Counted from the first letter of the stretch, positions 1-12,174 are shown. The stretch: 64,000 bases of DNA from Grammothele lineata (GCA_002150815.3 NDFF03000119.1:49209-113208); one strand, 5' to 3'. Numbers and translations: made by a program. The notes: generated by a model not told the origin, from the letters alone.

Positions 1-3000
1 ATGTCGAGGTCCTGCGTTCGATCAACTGTGAGTCAACGAGTCGATGAGCGCGAAACGAACGCTTCGTGCAATGCTATCCGAAGCAACACGGACGGCGGAG
101 GGATGGGGCTTTCAGCTCTCCGGGGGGGGTGCGTGATCTGGGGAACGTGGGGGTATATGTAAGCTGAGGACAACCATGATGCGGCTGGCGTGAGGGAGAC
201 GTACCTGCGATGTAGACACGACCACCCGCGCGAACACCCTCGCAGTCGAGCTCAAAGGACGGGCACGACGCCGATACAACACGATCGTCTCGCCCTGCAT
301 AGGAATATGCTCACAATAAGCAACAGCATAGTCCTCTGTGCGAACGGAGCACTGCATGTCAGCACTTTGAAGGTACTTGACGCGATGGTGCTGATGTGAA
401 GAGGCAATTGGAGAACGTACTTTGAGATCGAACATCTCCCGCCTACTCTTGCGATTTGAGCCGCTGCCTCCGCTTTGAGCCGAAGTCCCTTCGCGCGTCC
501 TCCCGCAAAGAGCGAAACTTCCTAGGCTCGGCTGCCGAGCTAAGCTTCTCCGAATCGCGAGCGTAGCTCCAGGTGGCATTTGCCGTATGACAAGCGTGTC
601 GTCTTTGGCATTCGAGGAGAGCGATCCGGCATGAATACGGAGTAGATTGCCGTCGCGGTCCAAGTTGTTGTACTTCACAGGAACAACGAGCCTCTATGAG
701 ACGAGAAGAAAGCGAACAGGATTAAAGCTCGCGAAGATCGCGGACGGGGTGACAAGGTTCGCACAGGAAACTTGGCGCGGCGAAACGGCTCGCAGCGGGG
801 TCCTTCCGGGGATTCCCGAGCCGGAGTAGTTCCGGGGTCCCGATCCTCGCAAAGGGCCCCGAGGCTCGCGCCGCGTCGGCTCCTTGTCCCGACCGTCTCA
901 TGCACCCGACTTACGCGTCACTGCTACCAGGCTTATTCTTGCTGTACGCACTGACCGTCATCGCACCTTGTGCAGACTATCGTTTGAACGAAACCCTCTG
1001 CGTCTTGCCTCTATCTCAGGCTACTCGATCGATATCCGCACAGACATAGCACCTGAGCTAGCGTGCATGGAGCTTAGTCCATCTACTCAATGCCTACTAG
1101 GAGGTGACTGACGCCAAGTTGTAGGGTCATGACTCGTATCACCACAAATAATCTTCTCTACAAAGCATCCCGAGGTACACGCCAACGAACGCATATTCAT
1201 CAAAGATCTCCGGAAGCGTGACCTGTACAGGCAAGAAGTGACACTACGGAGCCGTGAGGAAGGATCATCTGCCTGGTAAGTCTCCTACTATGCGGCGGCT
1301 GCAGTCGCCGTACTCTCGCGTGCTTCACCGCTCACGAGCTTCCACCATCAATTTGTGCAGACCGCCAAGTACTGCCAGCGGCATCTTGTGCGACCTCTCT
1401 TCCATGTTCCAAGTCTTCCTCTAACTCGGATCCAGTCAGTACTATCTGCGCGTGCACGCTCGACTCGGAAGCTCCATTGCCCTTACTCTCGTCTAAATCT
1501 CCTCCCATTGATGATTCACTGTTCTCAACGGCCCTGTGTTTTAGACACGCGTGGACGGCTACAATGGTGGAATGTGCTTAGCTAGCTCTCCCTCCCTCCC
1601 CCTCCGTAGACCGGGTTCACCCAGAAGACTTTATCATCCGTCCCATCTTCTTTCGCTTGCGCTCGCACGACAGCGTGAGGACCGGCCATATCCCGTACTG
1701 GCCATCGAAACGAGCGCACCCGCATTCTAGTTCATCAGCGCCACCGTTTAGCAGGGACGGATTGCCTCAGAACATCAAACTCTCCCTTCTACTCGCGGCC
1801 GTCACGGTTCAACGAGCTCGTCCTATGGAGCCTCTTGGGTGTTCACTTCCCCGTGAACCACTTCTCAAACCGTACCCCTCTTTGCCTCTCCGTCGTCTAC
1901 ACAAACCGCCCCTCGAAACTTTCTTTCGAAACCATTGCTTCACTGCTCTCACGAACGTCCAACGTCGAGCATCGTTCAACTCGCAGGGGTTTGCATGCTG
2001 TGCACCGAGTTCAGGACCGACGTGCTCCCCGTGCCCAACGATCGTCCTCGCACCACGTTTCTAGCATCAGCTCTACTGCACTCATGAATGTGTACCTAGA
2101 CAAGTTTTTCCCTCACCTCTACCTCGACAATATCCCACCCGTCGCTCGGATCCGGATGCACGTCACGTCGTCCAAGAACGGCTGGATCCTTCCTAATCTG
2201 AGACGTCCCATTGCTTTGCAACGCGACGCTCCTCTCCGCGCGCACGAAGTTCTCAGCCCTCGAACTCACCTCCAGCTCCTCTGCATCTGCTATCCTCGCA
2301 CCCACTGCGTTTCCCTCTGACTTTGGCTGGTCCTTGGGAACCGTCCGCGGCATCGAGCACGGGAAACTGCTGCAAAGCCACCTCCCCTGCTGCCTACACC
2401 GCTACTCCGCCGTTCTGCCGTGCTCGCTGCGCTCTGCCTATCCGCTTCTCAGCACGACGTGGGCACGTGAGGGTTTATCCTCGCGGCTCCGGGCGTCCTC
2501 GCGCGACCGAGCACGCGGCCTCCCCGACGCTATCATAGCGGCACGTGCTCTGACCTGTTCTCATCCGATACTACGCCCAGTTTACACGAAGCTCGAGCGC
2601 GTCATCGATGCCAGTGCGGGCTGCGGCGCGGGAGTGCTCCATCCCGTGGGCCATCAGTCGCGCTGGTGAGCGAGGCGATGCGCGACTCAGAAGACCGGGC
2701 AGAGGGATGGGAGGAAAGGGTTGCAGGGACGCGCGCTGCGCGAGACGTTGGAGGGGATTCAGGTTGCGGGGCGTGCCAGGAAGTTCAGGTTGGTTTGGAC
2801 ACGAATATTATATGTGAGGTGAACGGCTGTATGAAGAGTATCAGTGCTTCGAAAGTGATGCGAAATGCTAGAATCGACGAGATACATACGCTGAACCGCC
2901 TCAGGCGCGAGTAAGTACTGTGTAAATGGCGATCACTAATCCTGCTCCCTCGTTTTATACACGATCTGATCACCCCGTCTACGTTGTTCGATATTCGTGT

Positions 3001-3170
3001 ACGAGGCTAATCCTCGACGTCAGAGCCTTCGTGGCTCAGCCTCGCGCTTGCCCCGTGGTTCCCACGTTCCAGCTTCCGTGCAGATCTGGTGGCGCACACA
3101 TTTCGTGTGTTTGTTGGAGACGTTTACAACCTCCACCCAGGACCGCCCATCTGCGTTCCTATCGTTCAGC
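1..3170. other. No supported gene; scattered coding-like scraps
   Basis: No reading frame here has a recognisable domain or a consistent set of introns. A GTAAGT donor near 1276 and a TTTGTGCAG acceptor ending near 1361 frame a fair intron, and about 30 residues of plausible coding sequence precede it, but joining them gives an immediate stop. The frames around 1990-2320 also look coding-like without resolving into a gene. This may be decayed coding DNA or a gene whose exons I could not join. Confidence 0.4.
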
Positions 3171-5248
3171 ATGCCCTCAGATACTGACAGCAACACCTAC
3201 TACATGCTTCTTGAGGATACATTGGCGAGATTCGAGACCGAATTTCGGGATCGATGCTCCGTGCTCAGGTCAGTGCCCTTCCAATCCTTGTCTGGATTAC
3301 CGTCTCACATGCGCTCTTTCAGTAGCTCTCATGAGGTATGGTATAGATTACTCCTACCTTCTAATGCACCAGTTCCGCTCATTCGGTGAATCTTTTACAG
3401 TTGCATTTTGCGGAGGGCGTACTTGGGGAGTTCCATCGATCGGCCGTCGCGTACATCCGTAGTCGGATCAACAGCTTAGCTCTTCCCAATGCCCTGCTTC
3501 CCGACGAGATCCTCACTATCATATTCAAACTCTCAGTGGACTCCGCAAATCAACAATCTCCCGCTCGCGCAGTACCCAAATCGGAGAACCACCCCAATCT
3601 CATAGCGCATCCGGGACCGGTCCGAGTACCAATTAACCAAGTCTTATCCATCTCTCATGTCTGCAGGCGTTGGAGGGCGGTCTCGCTCGCGAGCCCCTTC
3701 CTCTGGACACATGTTGACTGCCACAACTCCGATCAGTTCTCCACCTTCTGCGATCGAGCGCAGTCTCTCTCCCTTTCCCTCCTCATCAACACCTCCGATG
3801 CCGCGAGCATAGGTATCCTGAATAGCGATGATGCTGGCGCGGACGGAGCCGTCGAGGAGTGTCTCTCGAAGCTCGGACCGCGGCTCCGCAGGCTGGATAT
3901 CGTCGAGTCTTTATCCAGACACACTAGTCGAGCATTGGACTTTCCGAGGTGGTTGGGCAACATGCGTCCGGGAAGGCAGTTGCGGTGTCTTACTGTGTCG
4001 CTCGCAGGTCCCGGCTCCCCGGAGTCGCAGACTCCTAGGGAATTCTTCCTATTCGATCAGCAATCAGAGGTCCCAACTCAGGTTAATGGACTGGAGGCGC
4101 TGTGTATTTACGGAATCCGCGCGTGGTTCCCAATCAACCATTTTCCGGATCTCACACACCTATTCCTGTCCTTCGGCCGCACGGCCAGCTTCCACCACTT
4201 CGGTCTCTTGCTCACGATTCTCTCTCACACGCCTTCTCTCGAGATATGTCATTTTTCCAATGTGGGGTGCTGGATGGACATCCCTGAAAACATCCAAATG
4301 GCGTGGCCCGGACCTATTTCACTTTCCCGCCTCAAACTCATGGCCTTCCTTCGTTGCACACACGATATCATGCTTCTTTTACCCAAACTTGCTCTTCCAC
4401 GGACCTCAGTCATCACAGCGAGGGAGATGAGAATGGATCGATACCCGCCACTTCCTCTGTTATTCGGCATACTTGATATGCTGCAGCATCCGCAGAGTCT
4501 TTTTGCTCAATCAATAAAAGCGAACTCATCCACGAAATTTGTTACTGAGGGGCTGCTATCTGGAATCTGGCTTGAAGGGGCCGGAAGTTTAGCATCCCGC
4601 TGGCTTTACAGCATGCTCATGCGTTCTCTCAATACTTCCTTCCCCTCTCATATAAGGAAGTGCATCCTCGATATGGATGTTCTAGAGAACGGACCTGCCC
4701 TGGAGTTTGTGACGAACCTGCCGCTCCTCGAGGAGCTTCACCTTCGCTTTCCATCTCCTCAGTACGGCGATAGGCTCCGTCACCTTATCACCCCCAAAGT
4801 GCTGCAAGCCTTGATGCGCTTCTGCGACGCCTTCACTCCAACTTCCCACATAGGAGAGACATCCACACACACTGATATGGTCGCCCCCTTGCTCCATACC
4901 CTGGGGATCGGCATGAGGATCAGCTTCACGCGGATCGCAGACGGTTCCGAGGACCCTACAACAGTGCTCATGCGCTTACTTAAGAACATGCTTGCCGCAC
5001 GCGCTGCAACCGGGCGCCGCGTGCGAGTCTTCTCCGTGCAGCCCACCGACGAGCCTGTAGCACCCGGGCTGGATGACGAGTGGATGAAGTGGGGGATGGC
5101 GAATCTCGCGACACTCGCGGAGTACGTTGATGAGCTGAATGTCATCCCATCCGGGAGACCGTTCTTTAAGAGGCCAGAGGTCCGAGACATGTGGCGAGTC
5201 GAGGGCGAGGAGAAATACTGGGATTTGCTCGAGGAGCATCGGGTGTAG
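3171..5248 (+). CDS. F-box-like / LRR-type protein (divergent member)
   Basis: Predicted substrate-receptor type F-box protein; F-box proteins bind Skp1 and bring targets to SCF ubiquitin ligases (family knowledge). I model three exons: 3171-3268, a 13-nt microexon 3323-3335, and 3401-5248. The introns (54 and 65 nt) have GT and AG ends, and together the exons keep one frame for 652 aa; skipping the microexon breaks the frame. An F-box-like motif follows the N-terminal helix (LPDEILTIIFKLS, then ISHVCRRWRAVSLASPFLWTHV). The remainder is leucine-rich with irregular repeats and ends with an acidic MWRVEGEEKYWDLLEE tail. That tail is shared with the four paralogues at 7.4-20.3 kb (IWEVEGEDTYWEV), but overall identity is clearly lower. 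The ATG at 3171 was chosen because the protein it starts aligns with the first exon of the paralogues. The substrate is unknown. Confidence 0.8.
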
Positions 5249-7381
5249 GACTGTAACGCCATGGTATTCGTGAACAGGTGATGACCGCATGTTACTCACT
5301 GTTTGCCTGCGCGCCCAAGCAGACAATGATGTGAAATCTGAATTTAAGTGAAATTACACTTTGCGAGTCGCACGAGAGCGCGCCGGTAATGCTCTCAACG
5401 TATATAGCCAAGTATCGCAAAAACGCGGCCGCGTTCCGTGGAATGTGCTGGAATGTGCGACGGAGGCGAACCTAACAACTTCACAAACCAAAGGATCTGG
5501 TAGCGTAGACCGCCTTATTCCTACAGCGTCGATTCAGTGAAAGGTCGCATAGAGAAAGAGCGAAAAGGGAACGTGGGGTTTGACGCACAGGGAACGAAAT
5601 CCACGCTCTCGCTGTACATCACAGCGCTCGTCGGAATCGTACTACGGTGTATTGATGCAGAACACGGCCGGCTGGCCGGCGTGTCTTCTTGACAGGACAG
5701 CATTTAACTCAATACGAACGGTCATGATACACATGCGGACTGTCGCTTACCGGGATCTCAAACGTTGCGCTCATGTCGGAGGCTTGAACAGACGCCCTTT
5801 GCTGTTAGTGCTGGTGACCTCGTCCAATTGCGAGATCAACTTCGCGGTGCCGCGCGAGCGAGAAATGGTGACGTCACTGCTCGATGCACCTAGTTGTCAT
5901 GATTGTGCAGAACGTCAGCGGTTCTCCTTTCTGGTGGCGACAAATCCACAGACCGTGTACGGCGATAGCGCCGCGCGCTGCAACTTTGGGCTGTAACGCG
6001 GTGAATTAAGTCATAGCTTCAACACTTTCAGCACGAGAGATATCGTAGGATACGGAGGAGACGTGATACTTACCAAGATGGACGTGGTATGCGAGGGCAT
6101 CTTCTGAGCACGGCCAGCTCGCATCCGACTTTTGTGCAACCACGAGCAGTTGCGCCGAATACGCAGCGAGGCAAACGTTTCGGACCGCAAGAAGCAACTC
6201 CTATTCAGGGCCAATACAGAATGACGAGCGCTCTACAAGGTCGGAGGGAAACTGTTGAATGTACTATTTATATGCTGGGAGTGAGGACGCACCACGTTGA
6301 AGCGCCACCCGCGACACGGCTGCCCGACCGCCTGCGCGCGACGGAGCGCGACGAACGTTGCGCCCACTGGGGCTGGAACATTGGGCTGTGCCTCATCAAT
6401 ATAGGTGACCTTTCTGACGGCCGGCGACGCAAAAGAACATTCTTGATCTTGAGATGATTGTGCCGAAACTGTCGAGAGAACCACGTACTACCTCAGCATG
6501 ATAACACAGTCGACGTATGAGCACTACGCACCGTGACCACTACGCGCAATACCTCACCTCAAGTGTCTCCTGGGCGTACCAACACGGAGGTCACGAAGCG
6601 CCTTTGCCAGCAGGTAAGGCGTCTACAGAACCATGATCGGAAGCTAGTAGATCAGCAATGTGCCCGCTCTGGCAGACGAATGTGTATGCACCTGAGCTTG
6701 CCAGCCCATGCCCACTGAGTTGTCCTTCAATTCTACACATTCCTATCGATGCTTCGTCGCCGGATTGTGAGTCCTCGAGGTGATGCAGCGTCTAGAGGGC
6801 CAGTTGCGTCAGGATGACAATCATGCGATCTTACAATCGCCGAGCCCGGTTCGGAAACTTGTGAAGATGACACTAGTTCAAGTTGCATCGAGCGTTATGG
6901 ATATCCAAGAAGCGAGCGGGAGGGAGAGATGAGGTACATGTAGCACGCTCCGGGGAGAAAAACGCAACGAGGCGGGAGCTCAGGAGCTCGTAGAGCAGTC
7001 GTCTGAAGGTGCCATCGAGCGCAAACCGAGCGGGCCGGTCCGCTGTCCCGCAACGTGGCGGGCTGACGTCATCCGTCTGACCTGTCATCAACGCTGGAAC
7101 TTTGACCTATATGAAGGCGTTCTGGCAACATACCTCCTCGCGCGTATGTTTATTGTGAGCGGACGCAAACAAATACCACTGTACCTATACCACTGTTTTT
7201 GTGATAACGGCAGGACTCGTCTCGGCGCTCGCGGGGTGACTGCGGAGAAGGCTACACGCACGATTTCTCGATCGTCACTCGCGCACGGCGCCCTACGGCC
7301 ATTGCCTCTGCACACCCTTGTCATCAAACATAAATCATACGATCACGTAGAGCCTGCCACAGTTAGAACACGGCCGCAGTC
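5249..7381. other. Intergenic, no gene seen
   Basis: About 2.1 kb between the 3' ends of two converging F-box-like genes. Several frames of 60-140 codons overlap one another on both strands, with no domain, no paired splice sites that extend them and no repeat I can define. It should hold the terminators of both neighbours, but I cannot point to a specific signal. Confidence 0.5.
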
Positions 7382-9289
7382 CTATTTCACCTCCCAGTAC
7401 GTATCTTCGCCTTCTACCTCCCAAATATCCCGCACCTCGAACACCTCAAAAGTGCTTTGTGTCGACGAGAGAACGTTCACCTCTTCGACGTGCTCCTTAG
7501 TAGCTCTAGCAAATCCTGCGTCTACCTCATGCCAATACTGGCACCACGGAGGCAACAAGTCGATTTCCATAGGCCTGACAGTAAGACGTTTCAGGGCGCA
7601 CCCAGCGATCTGGCGCGCCATGGTCATCTTCTTGAGGGCATTCACGAGACGACGCAGTTTCTTCGCGCCCATGAACGTCGGGAGGTTCAATTCGAGCGTC
7701 AGCGCGCGCAGCTCAGGGCAGACGAGCGGGTCTGTCTTGGCAAGTCCCCGGCAGAAGACAAGCATCACCTGTGCGGGGAACATCTCGTGCGTGAGCTCTT
7801 CAAACTCATTGATGTCTTCTTCGTCCATCACGGACAGCTGCGCGCGCAGGTCGCGCAGCGCGGGCATGTGCGTGAGCACCCGTAGGAGCACGTGCGGGTC
7901 GATACCGACGATGTCGATGGTGAAGCTTGTGAGTGACGCGAGCGTGAATGAGCCACCGCGCGCGAGATCGTTGAGGAACTCGTATGCCCAGGGGAAGCTG
8001 TAGTCCTCGTTGATCCCGCCCTCCAACCAGAAACCGGTAGACGGGCCCTGGAGCACGACGTGGACAGGGCCGGATATTTCTGAGCATCGGACGTCGAGCT
8101 CAGTCGCGCCCTCTTGCAGCACAGGGATAGGGATTGCGAGCATCCTATATCGGTTCAGCATCGCTCCGACTACGCGTATGACGACTGTGGGAGGAAGACA
8201 GATGCGCTTGAAGAGGTCGATAATGGCGGTGGAGCAATTGATGAACCGGATAGAGCACAAGTAAGGGAGTGTTAAAGGTTTGGCCACGTCTGGCATGTCG
8301 TCATTGGGGTTCTCTATACCACATAGATGAAGAAATCGAAGGGCGGGAGTGCGTACTAGAAGAGAGAGGATCGGGGAGAATTTGACGGCCTCGAGGGGGT
8401 AGAACGAGAGATAGAGGTGTGTGAGGTTGGGAAAGGTGTTTGAGGGGAGCCACGCGGAAATGCCTGATATCGCAAGAGCTTTGAGGGTGGACTGGTGCTT
8501 TCTGAACAGGTTAACAGATCCGAACGCATCTCCACCAACCCGGCGCAGATCTGTCCGAGGGAAAAAAGCTCTAAGACATTCGAGACAAGGCATGTCGAGT
8601 ACCTGTAGCCAACGCGGTACGCCTTCGTGATGTGACCTGTGTACGACGTCGAGATGCATGATCTTCTGGCACATCGGAGAGAGGCGGCTGAGAACGGTGG
8701 GCTTGTTGACGGCGCTTAGCTTATCTTTGACGACCTCTGCGATGTCGTCGCTATCGACAAAGATAGATAGCGGGAGAGATCGAGAGCGCTCAAGGAACGC
8801 GGCGGATTGTGGCGGCATATGCAAGTCAAAACGCGTCCAGAGGGAAGGGAGGTCGATCGCGATGCTGCGCCACAATTGGCAAACGTGCACTAGGGCGAGG
8901 AGAGGAGTGGTATCGATCCTGAAAGTACCCTTCGACGGCAAGTCTAGGATCTGCCGTCTAGATACCGGAGTGTTCCTGAAATCTGTAATCCTGACTGACT
9001 CCGTCGAGAACACGAACACTCGCGTCAGGATTTCGGTCGGGAGTCTGTTGACGAAAGTGGACGCGTTGAGTCGCCGATTGATGTCCGCGCAGATCGACGC
9101 AGACATGAATCGGAGTGTTGACTCGAGGCCTCGAAGCTGGTCGTCACTGCAAATAATCAATGTCGTGCATGCACGTGAGTGAGCTAAGTTGACATACCGA
9201 AAATGAGTACATGACCGGTCATAAACTGCCTTCAACCCGGATACAATCGCCGGAAAGTCGGGTTGATGCTGCACGTTGGTACCTTCCAT
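7382..9289 (-). CDS. F-box-like / LRR protein, paralogue A
   Basis: Two exons: 9198-9289 and 7382-9146, separated by a 51-nt intron (9147-9197, GTATGT...TTGCAG). The intron length is a multiple of three, so the unspliced frame also stays open; splicing gives 618 aa. The first exon encodes a conserved N-terminal segment (start MEGTNVQHQPDFPAIVSGLK). After the intron come DQLRGLESTLR, the conserved SICADINRRLN helix, and an F-box-like motif (LPTEILTRVFVFS, then VHVCQLWRSIAIDLPSLWTRFD). The rest is LRR-like and the C-terminus is IWEVEGEDTYWEV. Probable SCF substrate receptor. Shared blocks (VNKPT..SRLSP, IAGCAL.RLT, DDMPD) make it closest to paralogue D at 18,417-20,316, its mirror partner in the inverted duplication. 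No frame damage is seen. Confidence 0.85.
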   Translation of the reverse strand: MEGTNVQHQPDFPAIVSGLKAVYDRSCTHFRYVNLAHSRACTTLIICSDDQLRGLESTLRFMSASICADINRRLNASTFVNRLPTEILTRVFVFSTESVRITDFRNTPVSRRQILDLPSKGTFRIDTTPLLALVHVCQLWRSIAIDLPSLWTRFDLHMPPQSAAFLERSRSLPLSIFVDSDDIAEVVKDKLSAVNKPTVLSRLSPMCQKIMHLDVVHRSHHEGVPRWLQVLDMPCLECLRAFFPRTDLRRVGGDAFGSVNLFRKHQSTLKALAISGISAWLPSNTFPNLTHLYLSFYPLEAVKFSPILSLLVRTPALRFLHLCGIENPNDDMPDVAKPLTLPYLCSIRFINCSTAIIDLFKRICLPPTVVIRVVGAMLNRYRMLAIPIPVLQEGATELDVRCSEISGPVHVVLQGPSTGFWLEGGINEDYSFPWAYEFLNDLARGGSFTLASLTSFTIDIVGIDPHVLLRVLTHMPALRDLRAQLSVMDEEDINEFEELTHEMFPAQVMLVFCRGLAKTDPLVCPELRALTLELNLPTFMGAKKLRRLVNALKKMTMARQIAGCALKRLTVRPMEIDLLPPWCQYWHEVDAGFARATKEHVEEVNVLSSTQSTFEVFEVRDIWEVEGEDTYWEVK

Positions 9290-9624
9290 CTCGTAATTGA
9301 AGGCTAAAATCTGGGTTTAGAGCTCCTCAAATATTGAACACGTCAATGACGCGGAGTCGAGACTACTAATAAGTACTTCGAATTAGCACTAGACGAGCGA
9401 CACTGTAGGACGCCGTGGTAAAATTTACCTACACTTCCGATTTTGAGTATTGAGCGGAGACGATGCGGCGAGCGTGGGAGTTCAGTACTGGGCTGACATT
9501 TAAATGCGTTATCATGAGCGATCCTGCGTCGCCATGAGGGAGAGTACTTACGGTGGGAGTGGGAGCGATAGGATCTTGGCGGAAGCAAACGGCAACAATC
9601 GAGTCGGAGCGCCAGCGCGCCCCG

Positions 9625-9649
9625 ACGCGTGACATAACGCGTTTGTCAC
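9625..9649 (-). promoter_or_regulatory. Conserved palindromic upstream element of paralogue A
   Basis: About 335 bp upstream of the ATG. On the gene strand it reads GTGACAAACGCG then TTATGTCACGCGT. It contains two ACGCGT cores (MluI cell-cycle-box type) and GTGAC/GTCAC half sites. The same element sits 335-425 bp upstream of all four paralogues A-D. The binding factor is not known from sequence; an MBF-type or bZIP-type factor would fit the cores. Confidence 0.5.
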
Positions 9650-9865
9650 ATCACACGACATCATCTGATCAGCGGAGGCCGCGGCCCGCCGCTCCCGGGC
9701 TCCTCCTTGCCCTCGTCTTCTTGCGTTGGCACGTCTAGCTTGGCTGCTCTCGTACAAAGATTGATCATGTATCAACGGCTATCGCTAGTGCGCTGAAACC
9801 TTGAGATTCTCTCCAACTGAGTGAGTAGTACTCAAACAATATAAGTATACATCATCATACGCCAG

Positions 9866-11788
9866 TCAAGCACCCACACTAGCAGATTCAGGCCGAGCAT
9901 CGCGTGGTACCTCCCAGTACGCATCTTGTCCTTCAACCTCCCAAATACCGTCCACCTTGAACGCTTCAAACGGATTCTGCCCCCACGAAAGCACAACAAC
10001 CTCCTCTATGTGCTCTCTGGCTCCAGCGAACTCCGCGTCGACTTCGTGGTGTTTCAGCCGCCGGACCCACTCGTCCGGTTCGATCGGCCTAATGGTGAGA
10101 CGCCGTATGGGATGCCCGGCACCCTTTCGTGCCATCGCCATCTTCTGGAAGTAGCCCGCGACCTGGCGCACCTTCTTCGCGCCCGTGCGCGGCGGGAGGT
10201 TCGACTCGAGCGTGAGCGTGCGGAGCTCCGGGCAGACGAGCGGGTCCGTTTTCGCGAGCCCCTGACAGAACGTCAGCACGGCCTGCGCCGGAGACATTTC
10301 GTGAGCGGGCGTGTCTTCGGGCTCGTCGTCCTCGTCCGTGAACACGGACAGCTGCGCGCTCAGATCGCGCAGTGCGGGCATATGCGCGAAGACCTGTACG
10401 AGCACGCGGGGGTCGGTGCCGACGACGTCGATCGTGAAGCTCGTGATCGACGCGAGTACGGGCGATCCGCGGGCGAGGTTGCGGAGGAACTGAGCGATCC
10501 ACGACAAGCTGCGGTCTTCGTCGGTCTCTCCTTGCAGCCAGAAACCGGCGGATGGGCCCTGGAGCGCAATGTGGACGGGATCGGACATGGCCGAGTACCG
10601 GATGTCGAGCTCGGTGGCGCCCTCCCGTAGGACCGGGATGGGGAAGATGAGCATTTCGTACGGGTCTAGTAGGGCTCGAGTCATGCGGGTTACGACTGTG
10701 GGAGGAAGACGGATATGTTCGAAGAGGTCCAGAACGGCGTTAGAGCAATTGGAGAGGTGGATGGCACGCATCTGGGTAAGCGCGACAGGCTTGCGTCTTG
10801 GCGGGTCGCCTTCGGGGTGCTCAACGTCTTCTAGGCGAAGGAACTGGAGAGCGGGTGCGCGTGACAGGAGAGGTAGAATGGCATAGATGTCGACGATCTC
10901 AAGGTGGTAGAATGAAAGGTAAAGATGTGTGAGGCTCGGGAAGGTATTTGAAGGAAGCCAGTCTGAGACGCCAGATATTGCAAGAGCCTTGAGCGTCGAC
11001 TGGCGTGTCCTGAACAGAAGGATAGGCTGGAAAGCATCCCCGTCGAAATACCAATGGTCGGTCCACGGGAACGAGGCACTAAGACATTCGAGGCGTGGCA
11101 AATCTAACATTTCTAGCCAACGTGGCGCTCCTTCGTGAGATAATCCGTGTACAACGTCGAGGCGTGTGATTCTCTGGCTCAAAGGGTAGAAGTCCGCGAG
11201 GATGTCGGACGTCGTTAGGGTACGCCTCTGTCGATTAATGTTATCCGCAACGTCGTCAGTATCGAGGAAGATGGATAGCGGGAGGGATTGCGAGCGTTCG
11301 AGGAACGCAGCGGCCTGCGGTGGCATGTGCAGATCGAACCGTGTCCAGAGGGAAGGAAGGCCAATCGCAACATTGCGCCATAGATGGCAAACGTGCGTTA
11401 GGGTCAGGAGAGGGGCGGTGTCGACCCGGACGAAACCCTTCGACGGAGGACCCGTCCGTGGGCTGGTCCTGAAAGTTCGGCCTGTGGTCCTGGCTGACTC
11501 TGTCGAGAGCATGAAGATCCGCGTCAATATTTCGGTCGGGAGTTGGTTGACGGATGCAGCAGCGTTGAGTCGTCGATTGATGTCGGCGCAGATCGACGCA
11601 GACGTAGCGCGGAGAGCTGACTCGACCGCGCGAAGCTGATCAAGACTGAAAACTGTTAATTCCAGACGTCCATGGAAGCAAATCACGTCCACGTACCCCA
11701 GATGAACGCAGGAGTGATCGTAGCCTGTCTTCAACTCAGATATAGTCGTCAGAAAACCCGGACATGATTCCATGTCAGTGTCGCCCAT
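9866..11788 (-). CDS. F-box-like / LRR protein, paralogue B
   Basis: Two exons: 11697-11788 and 9866-11645, with a 51-nt intron (11646-11696, GTACGT...TTTCAG) that keeps the frame whether spliced or not; the spliced product is 623 aa. The order is the conserved N-terminus MGDTDMESCPGFLTTISELK, DQLRAVESALR, SICADINRRLN, F-box-like LPTEILTRIFMLS then THVCHLWRNVAIGLPSLWTRF, LRR-like body, and IWEVEGQDAYWEV tail. The ATG directly follows a CCTTAAG acceptor of a leader intron, as in paralogue C, which supports this start. It is closest to paralogue C (same predicted length of 623 aa), its mirror partner. Probable SCF substrate receptor; the target is unknown. Confidence 0.87.
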   Translation of the reverse strand: MGDTDMESCPGFLTTISELKTGYDHSCVHLGYVDVICFHGRLELTVFSLDQLRAVESALRATSASICADINRRLNAAASVNQLPTEILTRIFMLSTESARTTGRTFRTSPRTGPPSKGFVRVDTAPLLTLTHVCHLWRNVAIGLPSLWTRFDLHMPPQAAAFLERSQSLPLSIFLDTDDVADNINRQRRTLTTSDILADFYPLSQRITRLDVVHGLSHEGAPRWLEMLDLPRLECLSASFPWTDHWYFDGDAFQPILLFRTRQSTLKALAISGVSDWLPSNTFPSLTHLYLSFYHLEIVDIYAILPLLSRAPALQFLRLEDVEHPEGDPPRRKPVALTQMRAIHLSNCSNAVLDLFEHIRLPPTVVTRMTRALLDPYEMLIFPIPVLREGATELDIRYSAMSDPVHIALQGPSAGFWLQGETDEDRSLSWIAQFLRNLARGSPVLASITSFTIDVVGTDPRVLVQVFAHMPALRDLSAQLSVFTDEDDEPEDTPAHEMSPAQAVLTFCQGLAKTDPLVCPELRTLTLESNLPPRTGAKKVRQVAGYFQKMAMARKGAGHPIRRLTIRPIEPDEWVRRLKHHEVDAEFAGAREHIEEVVVLSWGQNPFEAFKVDGIWEVEGQDAYWEVPRDARPESASVGA

Positions 11789-11849
11789 CTTAAGGAAAAC
11801 CAGCGCCGTTGTAGTGTAGAGCTGTGCACATATCGAGAGATGTGCTTAC
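11789..11849 (-). other. 5'-UTR intron ending at the start codon of paralogue B
   Basis: On the gene strand GAAG|GTAAGC begins a 61-nt intron that ends CCTTAAG directly before the ATG. Paralogue C has the same arrangement at 15,738-15,805 (GAAG|GTACGT ... CCTCAAG|ATG). Further upstream all of A, B and C keep a CACC|GT(A/G)NGT donor, and B and C keep a CTGCAG|TC acceptor, so the leader probably contains more than one intron. Confidence 0.5.
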
Positions 11850-12150
11850 CTTCGCCAAGCACTTATAATGCTGCGACGAGCTGAGAGTGCGCCGTGGCTT
11901 CGATGAGCATCAGCGGACAGTGACTGCAGAGTTAAAAATTTCACTCACAGTTCTCAGGGGCTACCTAGCAGAGATAAGGCCAGGAGCACGTCCTTCAATA
12001 CTGCAACGTTGTTACCAACACGTGGATATGTGAGCGCAAGGAGTACTTTGTTGCTGAGCTTCGGAAAGTACGCACGGTGGGAACCAAGCGATTAGATCTT
12101 GACAGAAGCGAAAGACGACAACTCCGACGAGGAGCGCCGGTGCGTTCAGG

Positions 12151-12174
12151 CGCGTGACATAACGCGTCAGTCAC
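12151..12174 (-). promoter_or_regulatory. Conserved palindromic upstream element of paralogue B
   Basis: About 365 bp upstream of the ATG. On the gene strand it reads GTGACTGACGCG then TTATGTCACGCG. It retains one ACGCGT core; the second core is changed to ACGCGC. It is followed by a stretch (CGCACCGGCGCTCCTCG) that is also present upstream of paralogue C. Confidence 0.5.

Noticed and set aside
1276..1361. A gene around the intron-like GTAAGT...GTGCAG near 1.3 kb
   Set aside because: Joining the flanking frame across this intron gives a TGA at once, and no partner exon was found.
9926..10630. Long ORFs antisense to the F-box genes
   Set aside because: Shadow frames of GC-rich coding sequence; the same antisense frames recur in all paralogues and carry no domain.
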